Shown here: piece by piece, positions 42,992 through 50,988 of the stretch
Position numbering within the stretch: the stretch's first letter is position 1
Layout of the letters: every line of letters begins with the position of its first letter
Translations under genes and position numbers: made by a program
From: Planctomycetota bacterium
GTDB lineage: Bacteria; Planctomycetota; SZUA-567; JAFGGJ01
Length of the DNA stretch: 64,000 nt
Assembly: GCA_016930595.1 (NCBI GenBank)
Contig: JAFGGJ010000039.1
Coordinates: 1 to 64,000, forward strand
Direction of reading: 5' to 3'
The notes under the pieces: generated by a model
Told to the model about the DNA's origin: nothing
The model's input: the letters and a program-made list of their open reading frames with translations, nothing else
Database searches by the model: none

Positions 42992-44062
42992 TCAGGGGGC
43001 CCAGCAGCGGTAGATTTCCATGGGCTCCTGCGAGGGTTCAAAGAGAATTTCAGCGTGCCCTTCGCCGACGATGTAACGATCGAAGCGCTTCAGGGGCACG
43101 CCGTCCGCCGAACCCGATCCGCTCACCAGGATGTGGATTTCAAGGGGATTCACAGGCACACGGGCCCGCTCCGTCACAACCATGCGCCGGACGAGAAAAC
43201 GGTCGGTGTTTTCGGGAGAGCAGATCCATTGCAGCGAATAGCCGGCAGCGCCGACCTCGTCACGCGGCAGCAGTCTCCATCGCTCCAGCGCCTGTTCGAG
43301 AGACAGGGGCTCGTAGTCGAACACGTCGAGGCATTCGGTCATGCCGATGCCCATCCAGCGGGCGGATTCGGGCAGGACGTAGCCGCCCCGTTCGAATTCG
43401 CAGCGCACCGCCCAGTCGCTGGGTTCCTGGACTTCGACCAGCAGCACGCCCGCCCCGATGCAGTGCGGGACACCGGCTTCGATGAGGTAATTGTCGCCCG
43501 GGCCGAGCGGTACCCGGTGCATGTGGTCCAGCATTTCGTCGATGCGCTGGGCGGCTATCAGAGCGCCCCAGTCTTCTTTCGAAACCCTGCGGCGGAAGCC
43601 GAGATACCCGCAGGCCGCAGAGTCTTCGCGGGCGGCTATGCCCATCCACAGTTCGGTCTTGCCGTGGTCCGAACCGAGACGCCGGCGGGCGAAAGAGACC
43701 GACGGGTGGGCCTGCACGTGGAGGCGGATGGATGAATCAAGAAACTTCACTAGAACCCCAGCCGGCCGGCTGAGCACGTCGGTTATGGGAACGTGGGAAC
43801 CGTCCGGCAGAACGACCCTGGAAATACCTTCGTCGGGGCAATCCTCGCGGCCAGGGTTCCTGGCCAGCGTCGATGAGCCTATCCAGTCTTCGGGAAAGTG
43901 CGTGTCGGCGGGTGCCGCTTTGCCTTCAAGAGAGTCGAGCACGAGGCCGCCGAGGTATGTGCGCCAGACTCTGTTGGCGAGTAGGGGGAATATCACGCCG
44001 GGAAGCTCCTTGTGCTGGACGCCGTCATGTACTTCAAGCAAGTATACACGGGTATGCTCCAC
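42992..44062 (-). CDS. manA: Mannose-6-phosphate isomerase-like protein, class I
   Basis: About 356 residues. It interconverts mannose 6-phosphate and fructose 6-phosphate. Zinc-site and active-site landmarks are QAHPSVSF, the GKTELWMGI segment, PHCIGAGVLLVEVQEPSDWAVRCEF and GYVLPESARWMG. The first zinc motif reads QAHPS where the family usually has QVHPD, a notable change. The start is uncertain: GTG 44062 (38 bases after the nifS stop) is chosen over TTG 44041; a longer reading overlaps nifS. Confidence 0.75.
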   Translation of the reverse strand: MEHTRVYLLEVHDGVQHKELPGVIFPLLANRVWRTYLGGLVLDSLEGKAAPADTHFPEDWIGSSTLARNPGREDCPDEGISRVVLPDGSHVPITDVLSRPAGVLVKFLDSSIRLHVQAHPSVSFARRRLGSDHGKTELWMGIAAREDSAACGYLGFRRRVSKEDWGALIAAQRIDEMLDHMHRVPLGPGDNYLIEAGVPHCIGAGVLLVEVQEPSDWAVRCEFERGGYVLPESARWMGIGMTECLDVFDYEPLSLEQALERWRLLPRDEVGAAGYSLQWICSPENTDRFLVRRMVVTERARVPVNPLEIHILVSGSGSADGVPLKRFDRYIVGEGHAEILFEPSQEPMEIYRCWAP

Positions 44063-44099
44063 CGTAAAAGCAACGGGGCCACCGCAAACGCCGCAGCGG

Positions 44100-45323
44100 T
44101 CAGGAGCAGGACCCTCCTGAAGGGCAGGTGTCCTGAGAGGCATTCTGGAAATATGGCGCTTCGGGAGAAAACGGCGACATCGCACGGAGCTTGGCGACGA
44201 TTCCGGGCATTACCTGGATGACCCGGTCTACATCGGCATCCGAATTCTGGACCGAAAGCGAAAACCGGACCGAGCCGTGGGCGGATGTGAACGGAACGCC
44301 CATGGCCCGGAGAACATGGGACGGTTCGAGAGAGCCGGAAGTGCAGGCTGAGCCGGATGAGGCGCAGATGCCATGTATGTCGAGGCTGAGGAGGATGGCT
44401 TCGCCTTCAATATATCCGAAGGAGATATTGCAGGTGTTCGGGAGCCGGTTTTCGGGGTCGCCGTTGACGGATACGTCGGGGCACGAGGCCAGTATGGATG
44501 ATTCCAGGCGGTCGCGGAGCGCCCGGACCATCGAGTTTTCGATCGGGATGCGCTCGGCGGCCAGTTCGGCGGCTTTCCCCAGCCCGACTATGCCGGGGAC
44601 GTTTTCGGTCCCGGCGCGCCGGCCGCCTTCCTGGTGCCCGCCGATGACGAGAGCTTCAAAACGGACGGCCCTGCGCACGTAAAGGGCTCCGATCCCTTTG
44701 GGCGCGTGCAGCTTGTGCCCCGAAAGCGAAAGTAAATCGACGGGCAGCTCCGAGAGTCGCATCGGGATCCTGCCTACGGCCTGGACGGCGTCGGTGTGAA
44801 ACAGTATGCCGCGTTCGCGGCACAGGGCGCCGATCCGTTCGATCGGGTAGATGTTGCCGGTTTCGTTATTGGCCCACATGATCGAGACGACAGCGGTGTC
44901 GTCGGTAAGCGACGAGCTCAGTTCGTCGAGGTCTATACGGCCCATCGCGTCCACGCCTATTTCCGTCACCCGGAAGCCGCCCGTAACAAGGTGACGCGCA
45001 AGGTTCAGAACCGCCGGGTGTTCTACTTTGGATATGACCAGATGGCGCCTGTCCGCATTGGTGGCGATGGCGGACCTGATGGCGGTGTTGTCCGATTCCG
45101 ATCCTGATGCTGTGAAGATGATTTCGTCCGGCCGCGCCCCGATCAGTCCTGCCAGCCGGCAGCGCGCTTCGTCGATCTTCTTTCCCACTCCGCCCCCGAA
45201 GTTATGTATGGATGAAGGATTGCCGTAGCGCTCGGAGAAAAACGGGAGCATTTCCTGCAGGACTTCGGCGTCCACGGCGGTCGTGGCGTTATTGTCCATG
45301 TAGACGGGGGGTGTGTTGGTCAC
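44100..45323 (-). CDS. nifS: Cysteine desulfurase NifS
   Basis: A 407-residue PLP enzyme that supplies sulfur from cysteine for Fe-S clusters. MDNNATTAVDAEVLQEM starts it; SLSGHKLHAPKG holds the PLP lysine; SSGSACTSGSLEPSHVL holds the catalytic cysteine loop. The C-terminus ends CPSGGSCS, extra cysteines. GTG start overlapping the nifU stop as GTGA. Confidence 0.95.
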   Translation of the reverse strand: MTNTPPVYMDNNATTAVDAEVLQEMLPFFSERYGNPSSIHNFGGGVGKKIDEARCRLAGLIGARPDEIIFTASGSESDNTAIRSAIATNADRRHLVISKVEHPAVLNLARHLVTGGFRVTEIGVDAMGRIDLDELSSSLTDDTAVVSIMWANNETGNIYPIERIGALCRERGILFHTDAVQAVGRIPMRLSELPVDLLSLSGHKLHAPKGIGALYVRRAVRFEALVIGGHQEGGRRAGTENVPGIVGLGKAAELAAERIPIENSMVRALRDRLESSILASCPDVSVNGDPENRLPNTCNISFGYIEGEAILLSLDIHGICASSGSACTSGSLEPSHVLRAMGVPFTSAHGSVRFSLSVQNSDADVDRVIQVMPGIVAKLRAMSPFSPEAPYFQNASQDTCPSGGSCS

Positions 45324-46156
45324 GGCGCTTCCTTCACTTCAATTGCCGCATCGACGACTTCTCGGAGCGTATGCTGGACCACGTCCCTCAGAGTCACGGC
45401 CCCGGCAAGGCATCCGGCGCACCGGCCGCGGAGCGCGACCGTGACCGTTGTACCCTCGATATCGACCAGTTCGATATCGCCGCCGTCAAGGCGCAGGGAG
45501 GGGCGGATCCTGTCGTCGATGACCTGGATGATCTGCTGCATGCGCTGGAGATTGGTGCGCGGCGGCGATTGGCTGGATCGCTTCGCCCTGGCGGCCATAT
45601 CCGCGCGCGTATACCGGATGATTTCCGCAATCTCTTCACGGCACTTGCCGCAGCCGCCCCCCGCCTTCGTGTAATGCGTGACTTGGTCAACGGTTGTGAG
45701 ATCGTGGTCGCGTATCGCGCGTATTATCTTGTTGTCGGTTATGCCAAAGCACCTGCACACGATGCGCCCGGAATCTTCCGGAGCAGGTTTTTCGCCGCGG
45801 TAGAGTGCGAGCGCTTTCGCAAGCGCTTCGCACCCCATGACCGAGCAGTGCATCTTGGCTTCCGGCAGGCCGTCAAGCTCGCGAACGATGTCGTCATCGG
45901 TTATGCCGGCTGCCTCGTCCACGGACATGCCTTTGACGAGCTCCGTAAGGACGGAAGACGACGCTATTGCGCTCGCACACCCGAACGTCTTGAAACGGGC
46001 GTCCGTGATAATGCCGTCTTCGATCCTCAGGTACAGCCGCAGGGCGTCCCCGCAGGCGATATTGCCCACGTCCGCCACCACGGTCGGTTCGGCCATCTCG
46101 CCCGCATTCCGCGGGTTCAGGAAGTGCTCTAGGACCTTTTTGCTGTAGTCCCACAC
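45320..46156 (-). CDS. nifU: Fe-S cluster scaffold NifU (three-domain)
   Basis: A 278-residue full-length NifU: an IscU-like domain (GNIACGDALRL, FKTFGCASAIASSS, MHCSVMGCEAL), a central [2Fe-2S] BFD-like domain (IVCRCFG, GGGCGKCREEI) and a C-terminal NifU domain (GRCAGCLAGAVTLRD). It builds clusters with NifS, the next gene. No nitrogenase genes are nearby, so a general housekeeping role is more likely. GTG start with AAAGG upstream. Confidence 0.95.
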   Translation of the reverse strand: MWDYSKKVLEHFLNPRNAGEMAEPTVVADVGNIACGDALRLYLRIEDGIITDARFKTFGCASAIASSSVLTELVKGMSVDEAAGITDDDIVRELDGLPEAKMHCSVMGCEALAKALALYRGEKPAPEDSGRIVCRCFGITDNKIIRAIRDHDLTTVDQVTHYTKAGGGCGKCREEIAEIIRYTRADMAARAKRSSQSPPRTNLQRMQQIIQVIDDRIRPSLRLDGGDIELVDIEGTTVTVALRGRCAGCLAGAVTLRDVVQHTLREVVDAAIEVKEAP

Positions 46157-46174
46157 GGGGAACCTTTCGTGGAG

Positions 46175-46203
46175 TTGCGGAAGACGTCTGTTTATAATAT
46201 AAT
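46175..46203 (+). promoter_or_regulatory. Promoter of the 116-residue hypothetical gene
   Basis: TTGCGG (46175-46180), 17-base spacer, TATAAT (46198-46203); a second TATAAT overlaps at 46193-46198. Predicted initiation near 46210 leaves a short leader with AAGGAAGG before the ATG at 46228. Confidence 0.6.
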
Positions 46204-46227
46204 CCCGTATAAAGGAAGGAAGTTCAT

Positions 46228-46578
46228 ATGAGGCCGGAACTTAAGAAAATAATATCCGAGCTGGACGAACTCGAGGCGGGCCTGAAGGCGGCGGGGCCGG
46301 AGAGCGCCGCCGTCAACAAGATTGACGATTTTTTTCGCATGCTCCTTATCGGCGACAACAATTACGTCGCGTCATACCTGTCGCAGTTGAAGGAAGGCGA
46401 CGACTGGATCCTCTTCAACGATGTCGTCGCGGCGCTGGAGGCGGGGGGGTTCTTCGACGTGTTCCCCAAGAAAAAGTGGATAATCCACATGGTCAGGGGA
46501 TCCTGGGACAAGGCGTTGAGGGAAGCCAGGGAGGAAATGGAGACCCCCGCCAGAAAGAAGCGCGGTAAAAAGTCCTGA
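46228..46578 (+). CDS. Hypothetical protein
   Basis: A 116-residue soluble, mainly helical protein (MRPELKKIISELDELEAGLKAAG; NKIDDFFRMLLIGDNNYVASYL; KKWIIHMVRGSWDKALREAREEM) with a lysine-rich C-terminus. I recognise no family. It has its own promoter and ribosome-binding site, diverges from nifU and converges on the kinase gene. Confidence 0.65.
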   Translation: MRPELKKIISELDELEAGLKAAGPESAAVNKIDDFFRMLLIGDNNYVASYLSQLKEGDDWILFNDVVAALEAGGFFDVFPKKKWIIHMVRGSWDKALREAREEMETPARKKRGKKS

Positions 46579-46596
46579 GCTCTGCGCCGTCCGCCC

Positions 46597-49500
46597 TTAT
46601 TTCGTCTTTACGACAAAATCGAAGAGTTCGATGACTGTGTCCGGGCCCGTGTCTATCTGGATGCTCCCGGTCGATGACACGTTGCTTGTGTGGGTGATCT
46701 GGACGGACCCTATGCTGCCGGCGACCTTGTCGCCGATCATCTGGATCCTGTACTGCTGGAAGGCGTCGGTGCGCACGGGTTTCTTGGTCGTCCACAGGCG
46801 GTTGCCGAATTCATCCTGCACGTGGCGGCCTACCCAGCCGCGCGCGGTCTCGCTGAATTCCACGCGGTTCGAGACGGCCCGCAGGTAGTAGCCGTCGGCA
46901 TTGGCGGGTATCACCACGCGCCTGCGCCCGACGTCGCGTTCACTGCCCGGGCCGACTTCGCCGGTCCACCGCCAGCGGAAGGCGAACCATGCGCCCTTGG
47001 CTACCCTGGCCTTGAATTCACTGTAGAAATCGGAAACACTGTGGGTGCTGACCAAGGCCCCGGATCCCGAGATTATATTCCTGCCGCCCTGTTTCTTGAG
47101 TTCCCATTCTCCTGCGACGGCACGGAGACCGGAATCCGCAAGGATCTTGGCGAGTTCGGGGTCGACCTGGACTTCGTCTTCGGGGATGCGGCCTTCCATA
47201 AGCTCTTTTGCGGCATCCTGCAGCAGGGGCAGATCCGGCGTGTCGGCGTACTTGCGGACCATGTCTTCAAAAGCGCGTTTGGCGCGATCCTCCTGGCCGC
47301 GCTGGACAAGCTGGATGAGACGGTCGAGGTCGGCGCGGGCTTCCTTCGAGAGTTTGTCCACGGCGGAATCGGGTCGCTTGGTGGCGGATGTGCCGGATTC
47401 CTTCTGCTTCGCGTCGATCCACGCCTGCAGTTGGGCTTTCCGGGCGGCAAGTTCCCCGTCGGGGAAGACCGCCACGGAATCCACGTCGAAGGGACCGTCG
47501 GTTGAGCGTATGTCTACCCAGCCCATCAGCCCGGTGCTGGGTATCTTCCCCCAGTCGCAATCGCCCAGCCGGACGGCGAAAAGCTGCCAGTCGGCCGACG
47601 TCGTCTGGTTCTTGAAGAAGTGCGTGTCCATGAAATCAGGCTGCGCACCCGTGAAATCTACCTGTAACGTTACGGGCTTGGACGAGCGGGCGGCAAAGAC
47701 TAGTATGGAATCCTTGCGCATCGGGAAAAGCGCGGCCGACGCACCCTTGTTCTTCGGGTCGTAGACTTTCCGGAAACCCGTGCGGTAATTCTTGGGCTGG
47801 CTGAGGGAATTGGCCTGCGCTTTGCCGGGAAAACCATCGTTCACAGGTTTGACCTGGAACTGGAAGTAGTCTGCTACGCTGGGCGTTTCGCCGGCCTCAA
47901 AGCCTACCCAGAAGACCGTTCCGGGCGGAGTCGCAGAGGGGGCTTCTTCGGTTGCGGGCGGCGCCACGGGGACCGTGGCGGGGGCGGTTTCTGCGGCGGC
48001 GAAGTCGGGATGATACGAAGCAAGCGTCGTCCTGAACCCGTCCGCGGCGGCTTCGTCGTACTTGGACGCGATGTCGAGGGCGGCGAGCGCCCGCTCTTTT
48101 TCACCAAGCAGGGCGGCAAGGGCGGCCAGGTCGATGCGGTCCTTGGCCGAGCGCGGCAGGGCCAGGTCCGCAAGCTTGAAGAATTCTCCGTGCTCAAGGT
48201 CTTTCCAGTCGTGCTTCATGGTCAGCCCGCTGGAGGCAACCGTGTACTCTTTTTCGTCGGCGCTTGAATAGACGCCTCGGACTCCCGGCGTTATGCGGTC
48301 GAGGCTGATCTTGGGATGAGCGGACACGATGCTTTCGGCGAGCGTCTGCATGGCGTCGCGGCCCTTTGTCAGAACCTCCGAGTAGACGTCCAGCTTGGCG
48401 AGCGCTTCCTCGTCAAGCCCCGTCCGGGCGGAGTTGATTTCGTCAAGGGCCTGGGCGAATTCCATGTCGGCGATCAGTTCCTGGGTGCGATCAAGTGTGC
48501 GCGCGAGAATCTTGCGCACGCGTTCGTCCGCGGCGGCCTGTTTCTTCCGGCGCTCTTCTCCGACGCGGGCGATGCCGTCACGCGCCAGTTGCGGGTAAGG
48601 ATCGACGGCAAGGGAAGCAAGTTCCCGGAAGGCTTTTTCCGCAGCGGCTAAATCCCCGTCCCTGAGAAGCTTATCGGCGCGCTCCCGCATGCCGTCGCCC
48701 GTCTTCTTGAGCCGGCTTTCGACGTCCCTCCGGGCCCGCTGGAGTTCGGCGAGAGCTTCGGGGAGCTTGAACTGCGCCTTCTGCGCATCCAGAAATTGCA
48801 GGGCCTGGGCGAACTTGTTCTCGTTCATGCGTGAGCGGACGCCGGCGGCAATATCGGAAGCGAGTTGGATTTCTCTGCGGCGCTCTTCCGCTCGTGCCTT
48901 GGCCTGCGCGTCTTCGACAAGCGCTGACTCGAACTCGTCGAGCTTGGCTACGGCCTTGTCGATGGTGTCGCTGGCGTCTTTCAGCGCTTCCTCCGACAGG
49001 AATGATTCAGAGAACCGGTTGTCCCGGAACGTCTTTAACGCAGTGCGGGAAGCCATGATTTCATCGACCGTTTGGGCGTCGGCCGAACGGTCAATGATGT
49101 CGTGCAGGTCGTTGAGGAGCCTGAGTGAGCGGAGCTCTTCGAGTCGCTGTACCGCACTGTCGAACAGCTGGGCCGTGACGGGTGTACGGCTGAAATCGGT
49201 CGTGATGGACAGGAGTATCTGTTCCTTTTTGTCCGTGGACGTGGCCGCCTGGGCTTCGCCCATGCGCTTCTGGAGGTTGACAAGAATGGGATCCGGGCGG
49301 GTGAGTACCATGACAGCGGCCGCGACGGCCGCCAACACTCCCGCACCCACTCCTGCCCACAGCTTCACGTTGAAGCCTTCGGGCTTGTCCGGGACCGGCT
49401 CGCGCCGGCCCGTCGTCACGGAGCGCCGCTTGGCCGTGACCGTGCCGTATTCCTGCTCTGCCAGGGTGCGCTTGCGCGAAAGGAAGGATTCGAGGTCGTC

Positions 49501-50286
49501 GACCATTTCCTGGGCTGTCTGGTAGCGCTTGTCTGGATCCTTGGCCATCATCTTCTGTACCGCGGCCGAGAGCGATCTCGGTATGCTCGGGTCTTTCTTC
49601 TTGGGGGGGACCAGTTCGTCCGTGGCGTGTGCCATTATCACCCCCGTGGGTGTCGGTGCAGAGTAGGGTGGGGACCCCGTCAGCATGTGGTATAGTGTGG
49701 CTCCCAGGGCATACATGTCGCTGCGGGTGTCGACCTGCTCGCCGCGGCCCTGCTCCGGCGGCATGTAGTACGGTGTCCCTACGACCGAGGCGTTGGCGGT
49801 CCCCGGCGCGGCCGTTGCACGTTTCGCCAGGCCCAGGTCGCAGAGCTTGGCTATCCCGTGGCTGGTAACCATGATGTTGGCTGGCTTGATGTCGCGGTGC
49901 ACCACGCCGGCTTTTTCGGCGGCGACAAGGGCCTTGGCCACGTCCCGTGCATAAGTGGCAGCGGTCTGAGGGTCTACCGAGCCGTTTTCGTCGATCATGG
50001 TCTGTACGGAAGGGCCGTCTATGTACTCCATCGCGAAGAAATACGTGCCGTCCACGTTCCCGGCGTCGATCACCTGAACGAGATTGGGATGCCCGATGGC
50101 TCCGACCGTCTTGGCCTCGTTCACAAAACGTTCGACGTAGGCCGGATCCTGCGCAAACCGCGGGGCAAGCAGTTTGAGCGCAACCATGCGGTCCATGGAG
50201 ACTTGCCTGGCCTTATAGACCTCACCCATGACGCCGGCGCCTATTTTCTCTGTCAGCTCGAAGCCAGCAATTTTTCTCGGTTCCAT
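46597..50286 (-). CDS. Transmembrane Ser/Thr protein kinase with external sensor region
   Basis: A 1229-residue Hanks-type kinase. The kinase domain (about 8-270) has the glycine loop, Lys38 (VALKLL), HRDIKPAN (130-137), DLG at 150-152 in place of DFG, and GTPYYMPPEQ. One membrane helix (about 309-328) separates it from a ~900-residue outer part: a coiled-coil-rich region (about 335-700, repeated RAEERRREIQLA-type segments), then two beta-rich parts (GTVFWVGFEAGE onward and the C-terminal ~190 residues) recalling carbohydrate-binding and DUF1080-type sandwiches. It probably senses envelope or sugar signals, by inference. No phosphatase lies nearby. Confidence 0.85.
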   Translation of the reverse strand: MEPRKIAGFELTEKIGAGVMGEVYKARQVSMDRMVALKLLAPRFAQDPAYVERFVNEAKTVGAIGHPNLVQVIDAGNVDGTYFFAMEYIDGPSVQTMIDENGSVDPQTAATYARDVAKALVAAEKAGVVHRDIKPANIMVTSHGIAKLCDLGLAKRATAAPGTANASVVGTPYYMPPEQGRGEQVDTRSDMYALGATLYHMLTGSPPYSAPTPTGVIMAHATDELVPPKKKDPSIPRSLSAAVQKMMAKDPDKRYQTAQEMVDDLESFLSRKRTLAEQEYGTVTAKRRSVTTGRREPVPDKPEGFNVKLWAGVGAGVLAAVAAAVMVLTRPDPILVNLQKRMGEAQAATSTDKKEQILLSITTDFSRTPVTAQLFDSAVQRLEELRSLRLLNDLHDIIDRSADAQTVDEIMASRTALKTFRDNRFSESFLSEEALKDASDTIDKAVAKLDEFESALVEDAQAKARAEERRREIQLASDIAAGVRSRMNENKFAQALQFLDAQKAQFKLPEALAELQRARRDVESRLKKTGDGMRERADKLLRDGDLAAAEKAFRELASLAVDPYPQLARDGIARVGEERRKKQAAADERVRKILARTLDRTQELIADMEFAQALDEINSARTGLDEEALAKLDVYSEVLTKGRDAMQTLAESIVSAHPKISLDRITPGVRGVYSSADEKEYTVASSGLTMKHDWKDLEHGEFFKLADLALPRSAKDRIDLAALAALLGEKERALAALDIASKYDEAAADGFRTTLASYHPDFAAAETAPATVPVAPPATEEAPSATPPGTVFWVGFEAGETPSVADYFQFQVKPVNDGFPGKAQANSLSQPKNYRTGFRKVYDPKNKGASAALFPMRKDSILVFAARSSKPVTLQVDFTGAQPDFMDTHFFKNQTTSADWQLFAVRLGDCDWGKIPSTGLMGWVDIRSTDGPFDVDSVAVFPDGELAARKAQLQAWIDAKQKESGTSATKRPDSAVDKLSKEARADLDRLIQLVQRGQEDRAKRAFEDMVRKYADTPDLPLLQDAAKELMEGRIPEDEVQVDPELAKILADSGLRAVAGEWELKKQGGRNIISGSGALVSTHSVSDFYSEFKARVAKGAWFAFRWRWTGEVGPGSERDVGRRRVVIPANADGYYLRAVSNRVEFSETARGWVGRHVQDEFGNRLWTTKKPVRTDAFQQYRIQMIGDKVAGSIGSVQITHTSNVSSTGSIQIDTGPDTVIELFDFVVKTK

Positions 50287-50487
50287 TCACATCTCCCGAC
50301 GGCTCTGACGGAAAAAGCGTCCGCGCGCGGTACGCAACCCTCCCAATAATATACAGCACAATTGTCCACGCGGTCACCCGGGAAGCAGTCCAACGCCTTA
50401 AATTATAGTATAGCAGCAGAATCAGTCGAACAAGGGGAGACGCACAAAAGACCCAGGCCAACTATTAAGAATGATGTCGTAAAATAC

Positions 50488-50515
50488 TTGACAACAGCAG
50501 GTTCAGCGGTAAATT
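50488..50515 (+). promoter_or_regulatory. Sigma-70-type promoter of rpsO
   Basis: TTGACA (50488-50493, perfect -35), 16-base spacer, TAAATT (50510-50515, 4 of 6 matches). Initiation near 50522 would place the leader hairpin at the very 5' end of the message. Confidence 0.7.
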
Positions 50516-50522
50516 CACTGTG

Positions 50523-50546
50523 CCCCGTGGGTTGAGACCCGTGGGG
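50523..50546 (+). promoter_or_regulatory. rpsO leader hairpin with tandem G-U pairs (possible S15 autoregulation site)
   Basis: CCCCGTGGGT (50523-50532), loop TGAG, ACCCGTGGGG (50537-50546). In RNA this gives a 10-pair stem with two adjacent G-U wobbles flanked by G-C pairs, 38 bases before the rpsO start. S15 recognises a G-U/G-C motif in 16S rRNA and in known autoregulatory leaders. Confidence 0.5.
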
Positions 50547-50584
50547 AGGGTTGTTTCTGCACATGTGAAAACAGGGGATACGTT

Positions 50585-50827
50585 TTGGTACTGCAGGAAT
50601 TGAAGAAGCACGAGAACGACACCGGCAGCGCAGAAGTACAGATAGCGCTGCTGACCGAGCGTATCAATCATCTGAGCGAACACTTGAAGGCCCACAAGAA
50701 CGATAAGCACGGCCGCAGAGGGATATCTCTTATGGCCAGCCGCAGGAATCGTCTCTTGCGGTACCTCAGGAGACGCGATTTTGAACGTTATCGCATGGTC
50801 GTGGAGAAGCTGGGTCTAAGGAAGTAG
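50585..50827 (+). CDS. rpsO: 30S ribosomal protein S15 (uS15)
   Basis: An 80-residue primary 16S rRNA-binding protein (usual length 89; the N-terminus is shorter). Motifs: [48 protein letters not shown]-type core ([10 protein letters not shown]) and terminal [16 protein letters not shown] start with GGGGA upstream. It pairs with pnp, the classic rpsO-pnp order. Confidence 0.95.
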   Translation: MVLQELKKHENDTGSAEVQIALLTERINHLSEHLKAHKNDKHGRRGISLMASRRNRLLRYLRRRDFERYRMVVEKLGLRK

Positions 50828-50900
50828 ATGCACTATCTGTACTGTTTCCTGGCGGGGTGGCATTTTTGCCGTTGTGGCTATTCGGGGGATTTCTCCGTTC

Positions 50901-50968
50901 CGCCTGCGACTGCAGGCGTCAATTTGAGGCCGTGGCCCGCCGTTATTCGATACGCGCCAGGTGGCGCG
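50901..50968 (+). promoter_or_regulatory. Two hairpins in the rpsO-pnp intergenic region
   Basis: CGCCTGC/GCAGGCG (50901-50907 and 50912-50918, 4-base loop) and CGCGCCA/TGGCGCG (50953-50959 and 50962-50968, 2-base gap). The second ends about 10 bases before the pnp ribosome-binding site. In enterobacteria the pnp leader stem is cleaved by RNase III for autoregulation; an equivalent role here is inference. Confidence 0.45.
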
Positions 50969-50988
50969 ACAATCATTAGGAGGAACTA

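Larger units (their letters stand above)
50287..50584. other. Divergent intergenic region between the kinase gene and rpsO
   Basis: About 300 bases without a gene. The kinase side has weak minus-strand -10 candidates (TATAAT complement at 50402-50407 and a TATATT further down). The rpsO side has a clear promoter and leader hairpin, annotated separately. Confidence 0.5.
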
